From Streptomyces wuyuanensis (GTDB lineage: Bacteria > Actinomycetota > Actinomycetes > Streptomycetales > Streptomycetaceae): a stretch of 64,000 nucleotides of DNA. The translations under genes and the position numbers were made by a program. Location: positions 124,001 to 188,000 of the forward strand of contig NZ_FNHI01000016.1 of assembly GCF_900103455.1 (NCBI RefSeq), in the 5' to 3' direction. Shown in pieces: positions 44,365 through 53,290 of the stretch (positions within the stretch are counted from its first letter, which is position 1; each line of letters starts with the position of its first letter). Under the pieces are notes generated by a model. The model was not told where the DNA came from and ran no database searches. It saw only the letters and a program-made list of their open reading frames with translations.

Positions 44365-47300
44365 TGCCGACCACCGCGGAGCAGTTGCTCTCCGCACTCG
44401 ACCCCCTGCCCTTTCCCGCCCGGCTGACCCTCACCGCGAAGACCGCCCGCCGACTGGCGGACGACGGGCAACTGGCCCCGCTGCTCGCCGATCTGGACGC
44501 CCGGGGACCGTACGAACGGCGCATCGCGGCGCTCGCCGCCACCGCGGGCCGCGACGCGGACTTCCTGGCCGGGCGGCTCGCGGACCTCGATCCCGTGGTC
44601 GCCGGTTACGCACTGCGCGCGGCCCGAGTCCTGTCGGTCCCGGACGAGGCGGTGGAGGCGGCGTACGACGACGCACCGGCCGCCGTGCGGCACCGGCTGG
44701 CGCGTCTGCTCGCAGCCGGCGGCCGTACGGCGCTGGCCGAGCGCACGCTGGTGCGGCTGCGCGAGGAGTGGGGCGACGGCGAGGCCGCGCGGCTCCTGCC
44801 GGCCTGCTCCCCCTCGTTCGTCGCGGAACACCTGCCCGAGCTCGCGCACGCCGTCGACGCCTGGACGAGGCTCGCCGTCCGCCACCCCGACCCGGTGCTC
44901 GACCACGCCGAGGCCGCCCTGGCCGACCGTGCGGGCGGAACGCCGCGGGAGAACTGGTGGCGCCTCCATGCCACGGCGGTCTCGGCGCTCGCGCCGCTGC
45001 GTCCGCTGCGCGTGCTGACACTGCTGGAGCGGTACGGGCCGGAGAGCCTGCCGGGCGCGATCACCAGCGCGCTCGGTCCACTGGTCGCGGCCGACGCCGA
45101 GCGCGTGATCGCCTGGATCATTTCTCCGCACCGCGTCGAACGGCGCTACGAGCCTCTGCCGCCGCCGGGCGTGCTGAGCCGGCTGGTGAAGGCCGAGCCC
45201 GTGTCGCTTCCCCTGCTCGGGCGCCACTGGCTACGCCGCGAACGCCACTTCGCCGCCCTGCTCAAGGCGATGGCGCCCGCGCGCCGGCCGGCGTTCCTGG
45301 ACGCGGTCACCACCGCCGGTGCGCGCCGAGAGCCCGCTCTCGCGGTCCTCGAACTGCTGCCCAGGGAACGCCGCTGGGAGGAGATGCGGCGGGCGGTTGC
45401 CGCGTCCACCGGCGAACCCTCCGACTGGTGGGAGGACTTGGACACCCTTGCCCACGGGCCGTTCGCCGAGGCGCGCACCGCGCTGCTCGGCGCGGTGCGC
45501 CGGCCCGACGCCGACGAACGGGAGTCCGCCTGGCCGCTCTTGGTGGCGTGCGCGGCCCGCGACGGCGGCCGAGAGGCGATGAGCGAGATGCTCGGTGCGG
45601 CCGCACGCCTGCGCAACGAGCAGGAGCCGGTGCGCACGGCGGTGGTCGAGGCGCTCGCTGAGGTGCACCCGAGGCTCTTCCGCGCCGACGACGCCGCGTG
45701 CCTGGACCGGATAGCCGTCGACGCGCTGGAGGCTCGGGACGGCTCGGCCCGCAGCCGCACGACGGTGCGTACCCTCGCCGAGCGCGTCCTGGCCGAGCAT
45801 GCCGCCGGCGGCGAGGCGGCCCTGCTGTCCTGGGCACTTCGTACGCTGGAGCGGATCGCGGGCCGGACCGGCACGCCGGACTTCGGCCCGCTGCACAGGG
45901 TGCTGCGCCGGGGCCAGGAGCACGAGGTGTTCGCCGCGCTGCGCCCATGGCTGGACAGCGCGGCCGAACGGGCCGACTTCCGGCTGCTGCTGGGGCTGGC
46001 ACGGGCTCTGGGGCCACGTGCCCGGCGGATGCCCGAGCTGCAGGGCATGCTGGCCGTGGCACTGGAACGCGGCGACGACGAGACGTTCGAGGCCGCCGCC
46101 GAACTGTGGACGGCCGCACCGGCCACGCGCGACGAGCGGGTGGGCCGCATCGTGGCGCTCGAACCGTCGGCGGTCGTCCTCGGTCCCGTACGGCGGATGC
46201 TGGCGCTGCGGCGCACGGATCTGCTGGACGCGCTGCTCGGCGACACACCGCCCTGTGGCCGGTTCCTGCTTCGCGGAGCCCGGCGCCCCCTGCCGGACCT
46301 CTCGGTGTGCGGCCGCTGGCTGCCCCGCCAACAGGAGGCCGCCGCACGGCTCGCCGGTCGCACTGCCGCGGACGTCTCGCTCACCCTCGACGAGAGGGCC
46401 GCCGCAATCCGTGCGGCCGCCCCGATCCCGGGGCTGGGACACGCATTGGCGATGGCGCGCAAGGACGACCCGGACGTGGTCGTCGCCGAAGCCGCGCTCG
46501 GTGCGCTGCCCTGGACCGACCGCCCTCACGACGCCCTGCCGGTGCTGCTGGACGAGGCGGGCACCGATCGGGCGCGGGTCGCGGTGTACGCGGCCGGACG
46601 TGCCGCGCGTTGCACCGCACCCTCTCGACTCTCGGTGCTGCTGGCCGCGTTGTCCGCCGGCGACCGGCCCGCGAAGGTCACGTCCCGGAAGGAGGCGGCA
46701 CGGCTCACGGCCCGTTTCCTGCCGCCCCGGCAGGCGGTGGACCTGCTGACGCGCGCCTTCCACTCGCCCGACCGCCACCCGGACGTGCGGGCCGCCGTCG
46801 TTCGCGTCCTGCCGCCGCTGCTCGGTGAGCCCGGCGCCTGGCGGCTGTTGGAGGACGCCGCCCACGACTCCGGCTCCGCGGTGCTCGACGCGCTCGCGGG
46901 CATCAGCCCATGGGAGCTGGCCGAGAGACACCGCGCCGGCTACGCGGCTCTGGTCGGTACGGCGTTCGACGCGTACCCCGAGTCCCTCGACGGCTTCGCC
47001 GCGTACGGCCCGTTGCAGGCGCTCGGCACGTGGTCCCGCTACGACACCGGGCTCGCCCGCCGGCTTTCCCGCACGGTCGGCGATCTCGGCAGCCGCCGGC
47101 ACTGGCGGCAGGCGGTCTGGGTACTGCTGGAGCTGGCGCACTCCGACGTTCCGCACCCGGTCGGAGGTACGGCTCCGGGCAGTGCGTTCCACGACGCGGT
47201 GACCGGACTCCTGACCGCGATGCGGGACCCGCAGAGCAGGTGCGAAGCGCTGGCGGACCGGGATCTGCCCGCGTTGCAGCGGCTGCGGACCCTGGTGTCC

Positions 47301-47756
47301 TCCGGCTCCGAGCCGCGCGAGCGGCCCGGGAGCCGTCGGGATCTCGCCGCGCTGCTGGCCGGCGAACCACTCCTGGCGGCCGAGCGTGCCGAACTTCTCG
47401 GCGGACTGGTCGACCGCTCCGCGGAACCAGCCGTCCTTATGCGGCAGTTGCTCGACCTGGCGGATGCACTGGAGGACGCCGGGGTGACCGCCGCGGCACA
47501 GACCGCGAGCCGGTTGCGGACCACATGGGCGCACCGGCCGCTGCTGCAGGGGACCGAGACGCTGCTCGCCGCGGCCGGACGTCTGGCCGGCGACGGCCGC
47601 ACCGTCACCGGTCTGCTGGCCGTCGGTCTGGTGGCCGCCACGGGCAACAGGCACGGCTGGCCGGAGGAATGGCGCGCGCTGCTGCGGGCGCTGCGCAGAC
47701 ACGCGCAGCCAGACGTACGTCACGAGGCGCACCGGACGATGACCCAGCCGGAGTGA
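44364..47756 (+). CDS. very large HEAT-like helical repeat protein
   Basis: A 1130-residue protein, all alpha-helical in appearance, made of Leu/Ala-rich helix pairs resembling HEAT repeats (LLADLDARGPYERRIAALAA, RLADLDPVVAGYALRAARVL, EQEPVRTAVVEALAEVHPRL, HPDVRAAVVRVLPPLLGEP). No signal peptide, membrane segment or catalytic motif. Such proteins are scaffolds or binding platforms; I know relatives in Streptomyces only as hypothetical proteins. It is the longest gene in the window and stands alone. The gene may be leaderless. Confidence 0.8.
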   Translation: MPTTAEQLLSALDPLPFPARLTLTAKTARRLADDGQLAPLLADLDARGPYERRIAALAATAGRDADFLAGRLADLDPVVAGYALRAARVLSVPDEAVEAAYDDAPAAVRHRLARLLAAGGRTALAERTLVRLREEWGDGEAARLLPACSPSFVAEHLPELAHAVDAWTRLAVRHPDPVLDHAEAALADRAGGTPRENWWRLHATAVSALAPLRPLRVLTLLERYGPESLPGAITSALGPLVAADAERVIAWIISPHRVERRYEPLPPPGVLSRLVKAEPVSLPLLGRHWLRRERHFAALLKAMAPARRPAFLDAVTTAGARREPALAVLELLPRERRWEEMRRAVAASTGEPSDWWEDLDTLAHGPFAEARTALLGAVRRPDADERESAWPLLVACAARDGGREAMSEMLGAAARLRNEQEPVRTAVVEALAEVHPRLFRADDAACLDRIAVDALEARDGSARSRTTVRTLAERVLAEHAAGGEAALLSWALRTLERIAGRTGTPDFGPLHRVLRRGQEHEVFAALRPWLDSAAERADFRLLLGLARALGPRARRMPELQGMLAVALERGDDETFEAAAELWTAAPATRDERVGRIVALEPSAVVLGPVRRMLALRRTDLLDALLGDTPPCGRFLLRGARRPLPDLSVCGRWLPRQQEAAARLAGRTAADVSLTLDERAAAIRAAAPIPGLGHALAMARKDDPDVVVAEAALGALPWTDRPHDALPVLLDEAGTDRARVAVYAAGRAARCTAPSRLSVLLAALSAGDRPAKVTSRKEAARLTARFLPPRQAVDLLTRAFHSPDRHPDVRAAVVRVLPPLLGEPGAWRLLEDAAHDSGSAVLDALAGISPWELAERHRAGYAALVGTAFDAYPESLDGFAAYGPLQALGTWSRYDTGLARRLSRTVGDLGSRRHWRQAVWVLLELAHSDVPHPVGGTAPGSAFHDAVTGLLTAMRDPQSRCEALADRDLPALQRLRTLVSSGSEPRERPGSRRDLAALLAGEPLLAAERAELLGGLVDRSAEPAVLMRQLLDLADALEDAGVTAAAQTASRLRTTWAHRPLLQGTETLLAAAGRLAGDGRTVTGLLAVGLVAATGNRHGWPEEWRALLRALRRHAQPDVRHEAHRTMTQPE

Positions 47757-47768
47757 GCGCGGCCGGCC

Positions 47769-47801
47769 GCGGGCCGCCTCCGGACGGAGACCGCGGCCCG
47801 C
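47769..47801 (+). terminator. hairpin after repeat-protein gene
   Basis: A 9-bp inverted repeat, GCGGGCCGC and GCGGCCCGC, with a 15-base loop, 13 bases after the stop codon. Confidence 0.5.
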
Positions 47802-48276
47802 CGCCCGCCCCGCACCCGGGGCTCCGCCCGGGCCGGAGTTCCCTGGCGCAGGACACCCGGCTGGGAAACCCCGGCCGGGCACCTGCGTGGGCCCCGCGCA
47901 GCCCGGCCAGCGTGTACGGGCAGGGGGTCAGCCGGGCAGCCGGTCAGGGCAGAACGCCCCCGCTCGCCCGGCGTTGACGCCCGGTCAAGGTCCCGTCGAC
48001 CGACAGCCTCCGAACCGGACAGGCGGCTGAGGACGGTTTGTGTCCCAACTTCCGCATGCACCCAAGGACTTCGTCACGGCCTCCAACCCCGCATACCCGG
48101 GGCCGCGGTCTGCGCACCGCGCCCGGGCGACACCGGCGGATCGCCCTCACGGAAATTCTGATCAACATCAGTGTCGCTGACACGCCCGGGATCCGGTGAA
48201 TTGCCCGTCATATGCCATCGGAATGCGGTGAGATCGGAGCCGTTGATTCACCCCTCCCCAACGAGAGAGATCGAGC
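47802..48276. other. upstream region of chaplin gene
   Basis: About 475 bp with no gene. Toward the chaplin gene it contains a less GC-rich stretch (48145-48180) with a short inverted repeat GTGTC-GCT-GACAC, a plausible promoter or regulator site. A BldN-type promoter could not be confirmed by eye. Confidence 0.4.
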
Positions 48277-48522
48277 ATGAGCAAGCGAACCGCGTCCGTC
48301 CTGACCGCCCTCACCGTGGCCGGTGTCGTCGCCGGCGTCGGCAGCGCCGTGGCGGACTCCGGTGCCCAGGGCGCGGCCGTGGGCAGCCCGGGTGTCCTTT
48401 CCGGCAACGCCCTCCAGGCTCCGGTCCACGTACCGGTCGACGTCTGCGGCAACACGCTCGGGGTCGTCAGCCTTCTCAACCCCGCCGGAGGCAACGGCTG
48501 CGCCGCCGGGACGGCCGGCTGA
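48277..48522 (+). CDS. short chaplin
   Basis: An 81-residue secreted protein. Signal peptide about 1-26 (VLTALTVAGVVAGVGSAVA). The mature part is one chaplin domain: GSPGVLSGNALQAPVHVPVD, then VCGNTLGVVSLLNPAGGNGC with both conserved Cys. No LPXTG signal, so it is a short chaplin of the ChpD-H type. Short chaplins assemble into amyloid fibrils on the surface of aerial hyphae and lower surface tension. GAGAGAG precedes the ATG. Confidence 0.92.
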   Translation: MSKRTASVLTALTVAGVVAGVGSAVADSGAQGAAVGSPGVLSGNALQAPVHVPVDVCGNTLGVVSLLNPAGGNGCAAGTAG

Positions 48523-48539
48523 CGCCCGCCCAGTCCGCC

Positions 48540-48569
48540 CCGGCCCGCGACACGCGACTCGCGGGCCGG
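48540..48569 (+). terminator. terminator after chaplin gene
   Basis: A perfect 11-bp inverted repeat, CCGGCCCGCGA-CACGCGAC-TCGCGGGCCGG, 17 bases after the chaplin stop. Confidence 0.7.
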
Positions 48570-48821
48570 GGCGTTCCCGTCCCCGGCCGGCGACATCGCC
48601 ACCGCCGGAGGACCAGGGCCTCCTGCACGCCGAGCCGCGACGAGCCACCCCGAACCGCGCGGAGACGCGCGGAGACGCGCGGAACAGAGTCGCAGCGCGC
48701 GGCCTGCCGGCCCGCGAGGGCCGCACCGACCGGAGTTCTCCCGGCACGCGGAGGAGCCACCCCGGTCCACGAGTCCCTGACAGCGAACACACACGCCGAC
48801 CGGGCTGTCACATCGGCTCGT

Positions 48822-49250
48822 TCAGACTGCGAGTGCGGCGATGCCCAGCGCCGGCAAGGTCAGAGCCTTGACCGACTCGCAGGCGACGTAGACGAGATGG
48901 GCGCGTGAGCGGGGGACGTCCTCCCCCGCGAGAACCCGGTCCGAGCGGCGGTTGAGTACGGGCCGCACCCCCGCGAGCTGCACCACGAGCACCGCGACGG
49001 CCAGGGCGGTCAGTGCCACGACGGGAGCCGGGAGCCTGCCGGCCGCGACCGCCACGGCGACCACCGCGGCCAGGGCGGCCTCGGCGCGGTTGAGGGCGCG
49101 GAAGACGAGGCGGCCGATGCCCAGACCGATCCGTACGGTCACGCCGGGCGCCCGGAACTTCAGTGGCGCCTCCAGGAACGAGATGGCGAGCACCATTCCG
49201 AGCCACACGAAGGCGGCCGCAGCGGCCACGGCCGCCCAGGTGGTGTTCAT
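48822..49250 (-). CDS. four-helix integral membrane protein
   Basis: A 142-residue protein with four hydrophobic helices (AAVAAAAAFVWLGMVLAISF, AALAAVVAVAVAAGRL, VVALTALAVAVLVVQLAGV, VKALTLPALGIAALAV). EAPLKFRAPGV after helix 1 and HLVYVACESVK before helix 4 are the conserved polar parts. I know it as a conserved actinobacterial membrane protein of unknown function. ATG at 49250 has GAGAGG upstream. Confidence 0.75.
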   Translation of the reverse strand: MNTTWAAVAAAAAFVWLGMVLAISFLEAPLKFRAPGVTVRIGLGIGRLVFRALNRAEAALAAVVAVAVAAGRLPAPVVALTALAVAVLVVQLAGVRPVLNRRSDRVLAGEDVPRSRAHLVYVACESVKALTLPALGIAALAV

Positions 49251-49445
49251 GCGCGGTGTACCTCTCCTCGTACGTCGGCTTCCCGACGCGGACGTGCGTC
49301 TCTTCGGCCCCGTCATCTCAACGCTTGCCGTCGCTGCCGGTGCCGGTGAACCGGCGCAAGCGAAAGCGCCTTCGCTCACGGTGACCGGCGCGGGTCTGTG
49401 CAATCCTGCGCCACCACCCGGCCCCACGGGTGCCGGAGACGGCTG

Positions 49446-50639
49446 CTACTGACCGAGCCAGAGGTCCGGGCCGAAGACCTCGTAGTGGATCCTCTCGGCG
49501 GGCACGCCCCGGCGCAGCAGGTCGCCGCGCACCGCGCGCATGAAGGGCAGCGGGCCGCACAGGTACGCGGTCAGATCCTCCGGGAGGTCCAGGTCGCCCA
49601 GGTCCGCCCGGCCGGCCGCGGCCTCCGGGGCTTCGCCGCCGGGCGATTCGTACCACAGGTGGAGTCGGCAGTCCGGCAGTGCGCGCACCCGGTCGAGGTG
49701 CTCTTCGCGGTGCGCGTGGTCGGCAGGCGTGCGGTCGGCGTGGACGTTGACGACACGGCGGTCCGGCCCGGTGCACGTGAGGTGGTCGAGCATCGCCAGT
49801 ACGGGTGTGTTCCCGATCCCCGCGGAAGCCAGGAGCAGCGGCCCGTCGCCCTCCGGGAGGACGAGGTCGCCGAACGGCATCGACACGGTCAGCGTGTCGC
49901 CGGGGTGTGCGTGCTCGTGGAGCCAGGACGACACCTCGCCGTCCGGACCCGCCGTGCCGCGCACCCGCTTGACGCTGATCCGCCAGTCCGGCCGGCCGGG
50001 GGCTGCCGACAGGCTGTACTGACGGATCTGCCGGGCGCCGTCGGCCAGTTCGACCTGGACGCTCACGTACTGGCCCGGCCGGAAGGATCCCGCCGGACGC
50101 CCGTCACCGGGCCGCAGGACGAAGGAGACGACGTCGGGCGTCTCCTGGCGCCGTTCGGTGATCACCATGCGCCGCCAGACCTCACCCTCGGCCGCGCCGG
50201 CTTCCTGGTAGAGGCGCGTCTCGACGGCGATCAGGGCGTTGGCCATCAGCCAGTAGACCTCGTCCCAGGCCGCCGCGACCTCGTCGGTGACCGCGTCGCC
50301 CAGCACCTCGGCTATCGCCGCGAAGAGGTGCCGATGGACGATCTTGTACTGGTCGGAGGTGATTCCGAGCGAGGCGTGCTTGTTCGCGATCCGCGCCAGC
50401 ATCGCGTCGGGGCGGGCGTCCGGCTTCTCCAGCAGCATTCCGGCGAAGGCGGCGATCGAGCCGGCCAGTGCCTTCTGCTGCTCGCCGTTGGCCTGGTTGC
50501 CGCGGTTGAACAGCTCCCGCAGCAACTCGGGGTGGGCGTCGAACAGCCTGCGGTAGAAGAGCTCGGCGATGTTCCCGATGGCAGCCCCGACCACCGGGAG
50601 CGTGGCGCGGACGACGGGAGTGGCCTGTTCCGAGAGCAC
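49446..50639 (-). CDS. hmp: flavohemoglobin (nitric oxide dioxygenase)
   Basis: A 397-residue flavohemoprotein. Globin domain about 1-135: LPVVGAAIGNIAELFYRRLF, and the proximal His in ANKHASLGIT. FAD domain about 145-250 with RQYSLS as the flavin site, then the NAD domain with LASAGIGNTPVLAMLDHL and YLCGPLPFMRAV. It converts nitric oxide with oxygen to nitrate. GTG at 50639 has an AAGGAG ribosome site. The upstream site at 50652-50674 matches the NsrR box, and nsrR lies directly upstream on the same strand. Confidence 0.93.
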   Translation of the reverse strand: MLSEQATPVVRATLPVVGAAIGNIAELFYRRLFDAHPELLRELFNRGNQANGEQQKALAGSIAAFAGMLLEKPDARPDAMLARIANKHASLGITSDQYKIVHRHLFAAIAEVLGDAVTDEVAAAWDEVYWLMANALIAVETRLYQEAGAAEGEVWRRMVITERRQETPDVVSFVLRPGDGRPAGSFRPGQYVSVQVELADGARQIRQYSLSAAPGRPDWRISVKRVRGTAGPDGEVSSWLHEHAHPGDTLTVSMPFGDLVLPEGDGPLLLASAGIGNTPVLAMLDHLTCTGPDRRVVNVHADRTPADHAHREEHLDRVRALPDCRLHLWYESPGGEAPEAAAGRADLGDLDLPEDLTAYLCGPLPFMRAVRGDLLRRGVPAERIHYEVFGPDLWLGQ

Positions 50640-50651
50640 AGCTGACTCCTT

Positions 50652-50674
50652 AATTGGTAAATGATCTTCGTGTT
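50652..50674 (-). promoter_or_regulatory. NsrR box upstream of hmp
   Basis: On the minus strand this 23-bp site starts AACACGAAGATC and ends TTTACCAATT. As I remember the S. coelicolor hmpA1 NsrR site, it differs at only about two positions. It ends 12 bases before the hmp start. Confidence 0.75.
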
Positions 50675-50773
50675 TTACGGCGCGCTTGCCCCGGCCCGCA
50701 CGGGCGCGACACACAGCGCCGGGGCGACGGGTCGGACTGGAGCGTGGGCCGGGAGGGACCTTCACGACACGAC

Positions 50774-51214
50774 TCAGCGCGGCGAAGGCCCGGCGAGGGA
50801 GACGAGCACAGGCCCCGTGGGCGAGGCGACGAGATCCGCCACGGTCAACGGGTCGAGCGTGGCGTAGAACGCCTCCTGGGCGTCGCGCAGTGCCCGCCGC
50901 AGCCGGCATGCCCCCCGCAGCGGACAGGGCGGATCGTCACAGCTGACGACCTCCTCCTCCCCTTCGAGTTCCCGCACCAGCCAGCCCACCGAGGCCCGCC
51001 GGCCGAAGTCCGTGACGACGAGACCGCCGCCGCGGCCCCGCCTGGCCTCGACCACCCCCAGGTGCTGCAGGCGCGTGATCGCCTTCGCGGCGTGGGTGTG
51101 CCGCACGTCCATGGCCTCGGCCACCTCGCGGGTGGTGAGCACCTCGTCGTCGTCACACACCGCGAGGCGCATGACGGACCGGAGAGCCAGGTCGGTGAAC
51201 TTGGTGAGTCGCAC
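50774..51214 (-). CDS. nsrR: NsrR, Rrf2-type nitric oxide-sensing repressor
   Basis: A 146-residue Rrf2 family protein. MRLTKFTDLALRSVMRLAV starts the winged helix (Asp8 present, the fourth cluster ligand in S. coelicolor NsrR as I recall); LTTREVAEAMDVRHTHAAKA is the recognition region. Cys92, Cys97 and Cys103 (SCDDPPCPLRGACRL) would hold a [4Fe-4S] cluster. The gap between the first two Cys is one shorter than in S. coelicolor. Loss of the cluster with NO releases repression of hmp. A second box candidate precedes its own start. Confidence 0.9.
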   Translation of the reverse strand: MRLTKFTDLALRSVMRLAVCDDDEVLTTREVAEAMDVRHTHAAKAITRLQHLGVVEARRGRGGGLVVTDFGRRASVGWLVRELEGEEEVVSCDDPPCPLRGACRLRRALRDAQEAFYATLDPLTVADLVASPTGPVLVSLAGPSPR

Positions 51215-51230
51215 GATCAGGACGCTAGCA

Positions 51231-51253
51231 AATACGCATTACAGATTCCTATT
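51231..51253. promoter_or_regulatory. candidate NsrR box upstream of nsrR
   Basis: A 23-bp AT-rich site, on the plus strand beginning AATACGCATTAC and ending TCCTATT, 17 bases before the nsrR start. It matches the remembered hmpA1 site at about 15 of 23 positions, fitting autoregulation. Confidence 0.55.
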
Positions 51254-51616
51254 AAGACGGCCCCATGCCGGTATGGCGTACGTCACGGACCGACGGCGGG
51301 TCCGGTGCGCTCGGCATGTCCGAGGTGGGACGCCGGGCCCTTCAGGCCTGTGGTGCCCGATCCCGGCCGTGTCCGGTGGACTCGGGATGCGGAGGCCTTC
51401 CCGCTGAGGCTGCTGAACGGGACGGAGCGGTTCCGGCGGAAGGGCGCAGTGACAGGACCGCCAAGCCCGCAGTCGCGCTCGTCCACTGCTACTGCGGAGG
51501 CCCCGCACGTGGTGCGCCGCGTCGGTGGGGTCGGGGGCGACGCCCCGCTCGGCTCGGCCACACGCCCCCGGACACACGCGGCACGGGGACACGGGGAAAA
51601 CGGCGGCACGGAGACA
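51254..51616. other. region between nsrR and the AI-2E family gene
   Basis: About 360 bp with no convincing gene; it becomes simple-sequence (ACACGG-rich) toward the repeat at 51617. Confidence 0.4.
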
Positions 51617-51688
51617 CGGCGGCACGGCGGCACCGGACGCGCCACGACACGACGGCGGCACGGCGGCACCGGACGCGCCACGACACGA
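51617..51688. repeat. 36-bp perfect tandem duplication
   Basis: Two identical 36-bp units (51617-51652 and 51653-51688), starting CGGCGGCACGGCGG, directly beyond the stop codon of the AI-2E family gene. Related CACGG-rich sequence continues leftward to about 51580. Confidence 0.85.
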
Positions 51689-51692
51689 CGTG

Positions 51693-52850
51693 CTACGAAG
51701 CGACGGCGGCGCCGGGGTGTGCCGCGCCGGTCTCCGGGTCGCGTCCCGGCTCGGGCTCCGGTTCCGCTGCCGGCTCCGGCTCCGGCTCCGGGTCGCTCAG
51801 GTGCTCGCGAAGGTACGCCCAGACCACCGCGATCAGTGCGGCCACCGGCACGGCGAGCAGGCTGCCCACGATGCCCGCCAGGCTGCCGCCCAACGTCACC
51901 GCCAGCAGGATCACCGCCGCGTGGAGCCCGAGCCCCCGCCCCTGGATCATCGGCTGGAACACATTGCCCTCGAGCTGCTGGACCACGATGATGATCGCCA
52001 GCACGATCAGCGCGTCCGTCGGCCCGTTCGACACCAGCGCGATGAGCACCGCGACCAGACCGGCGAACAGGGCGCCCACGATCGGCACGAACGCGGAAAC
52101 GAAGGTCAGCACGGCGAGCGGGAGCACCAGCGGCACGCCCAGGATCCACAGGCCGATGCCGATGAAGACGGCGTCGATCAGGCCGACGAATGCCTGGGAA
52201 CGCACGAACGCGCCGAGCGTGTTCCAGCCGCGCGCGGCCACGACCGGGACGTGGGTGGCGAGCGAGCCCGGCAGTTGACGGGTGAGCCACGGCAGGAACC
52301 GGGGGCCGTCCTTGAGGAAGAAGAACATCAGGAAGAGCGCGAGGACGGCCGTGACAACGCCGTTGACCACGGTTCCCACCCCGGTGACGACCGCGGTGAC
52401 CATGCTGCCAGCGCTGTCCTGGATGCGCTCCACCGCGGCATCGAAGGCGCCCGTGATCTGGTCGTCCCCGATGTTCAGTGGCGGTCCGGCAGCCCATTCG
52501 CGCACTTGCTGTATGCCCTGGACGACACCTTCGGACAGTTCGCCGGACTGAGACGCCACCGGCACCGCGATCAGTGCCACGACACCCGCGGCCACCAGGA
52601 GGAAGAGCACGGTCACGGCCGACGCCGCAAGGGCGGGCGGCCAGCCGTGCCTGCGCAGGAGCCTGGCCAGGGGCCAGGTCAGCGTGGTGAGCAGCAGCCC
52701 GACGACCAACGGCCAGACAACCGACCACATCCGGCCCAGCATCCACAGGGCGACGGCGACCATGACGAAAACCAGCAGCAACTCGACCGACACACGTGCC
52801 GATGTGCCGAGCGCGGCACGGGCCTTCGTGGAACTCAACCTGGCAGACAT
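51693..52850 (-). CDS. AI-2E family transporter
   Basis: A 385-residue membrane protein of the AI-2E exporter (UPF0118/TqsA) family with about seven to eight helices. FLMFFFLKDGPRFLPWL and FVGLIDAVFIGIGLWILGVP, then PIVGALFAGL and NVFQPMIQGRGLGLHA are the conserved motifs. Members have been linked to export of autoinducer-2 and to sodium/proton exchange; the substrate is unknown. The C-terminus has a Pro/Glu repeat (PEPEPEPAAEPEPEPG). It is a stand-alone gene. Confidence 0.88.
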   Translation of the reverse strand: MSARLSSTKARAALGTSARVSVELLLVFVMVAVALWMLGRMWSVVWPLVVGLLLTTLTWPLARLLRRHGWPPALAASAVTVLFLLVAAGVVALIAVPVASQSGELSEGVVQGIQQVREWAAGPPLNIGDDQITGAFDAAVERIQDSAGSMVTAVVTGVGTVVNGVVTAVLALFLMFFFLKDGPRFLPWLTRQLPGSLATHVPVVAARGWNTLGAFVRSQAFVGLIDAVFIGIGLWILGVPLVLPLAVLTFVSAFVPIVGALFAGLVAVLIALVSNGPTDALIVLAIIIVVQQLEGNVFQPMIQGRGLGLHAAVILLAVTLGGSLAGIVGSLLAVPVAALIAVVWAYLREHLSDPEPEPEPAAEPEPEPGRDPETGAAHPGAAVAS

Positions 52851-53155
52851 GGGGTCACCCTATGGGTACGCCGGTCCGCGGTCGGAGCCGCTGTCCTTCC
52901 ACGGCCGCGCCGAGCGGGGCCCGTCCCGGGCGGAGGGCGTGCGGCTCGTTCCCCCCGTACGGCCGGGCCGACCCGCCGGGATCGGACCGCGCACGGCCGG
53001 CCCGGCTCGTGCCTCGCGCACGGCTCGAATCGACCGCGCGCGAACGGCGGGCCGTCGAGGATGCGTTCGGTCCGCCCCGCGGGACGGCGGCGCGGTTGCC
53101 GCGCCGACGGGCGCCCGCGGCACCCGACTGGGCCGCCCCGGGGGACGCCCGGACC
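52851..53155. other. intergenic stretch with nothing recognised
   Basis: About 305 bp of high GC with no gene, repeat or clear hairpin. Confidence 0.4.
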
Positions 53156-53290
53156 TCATCCGGTGAACAACTGCGTTGCCTTCCTCACGAGCTCGTACAG
53201 TCCGTAGGCCAGCGGCACTCCCACCCACAACCAGACGAAAGCGATCAGCGGGCGCCGGTCAGGCGGGCTTTGAGTGCTGTCGTTCGGCAT
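53156..53290 (-). CDS. MFS transporter small subunit
   Basis: A 44-residue protein with one membrane segment (PLIAFVWLWVGVPLAYGLYELV) and a short polar N-terminus. It matches the small-subunit family found next to OFA-type MFS transporters in actinobacteria. It overlaps the end of the transporter gene by 32 bp in another frame, so the two are translationally coupled. It probably stabilises or modifies the transporter. Confidence 0.78.
   Translation of the reverse strand: MPNDSTQSPPDRRPLIAFVWLWVGVPLAYGLYELVRKATQLFTG

Noticed and set aside
45231..47882. Long minus-strand open frame opposite the helical repeat gene
   Set aside because: Antisense artefact; the plus-strand gene has far better codon use and regular helix pairs.
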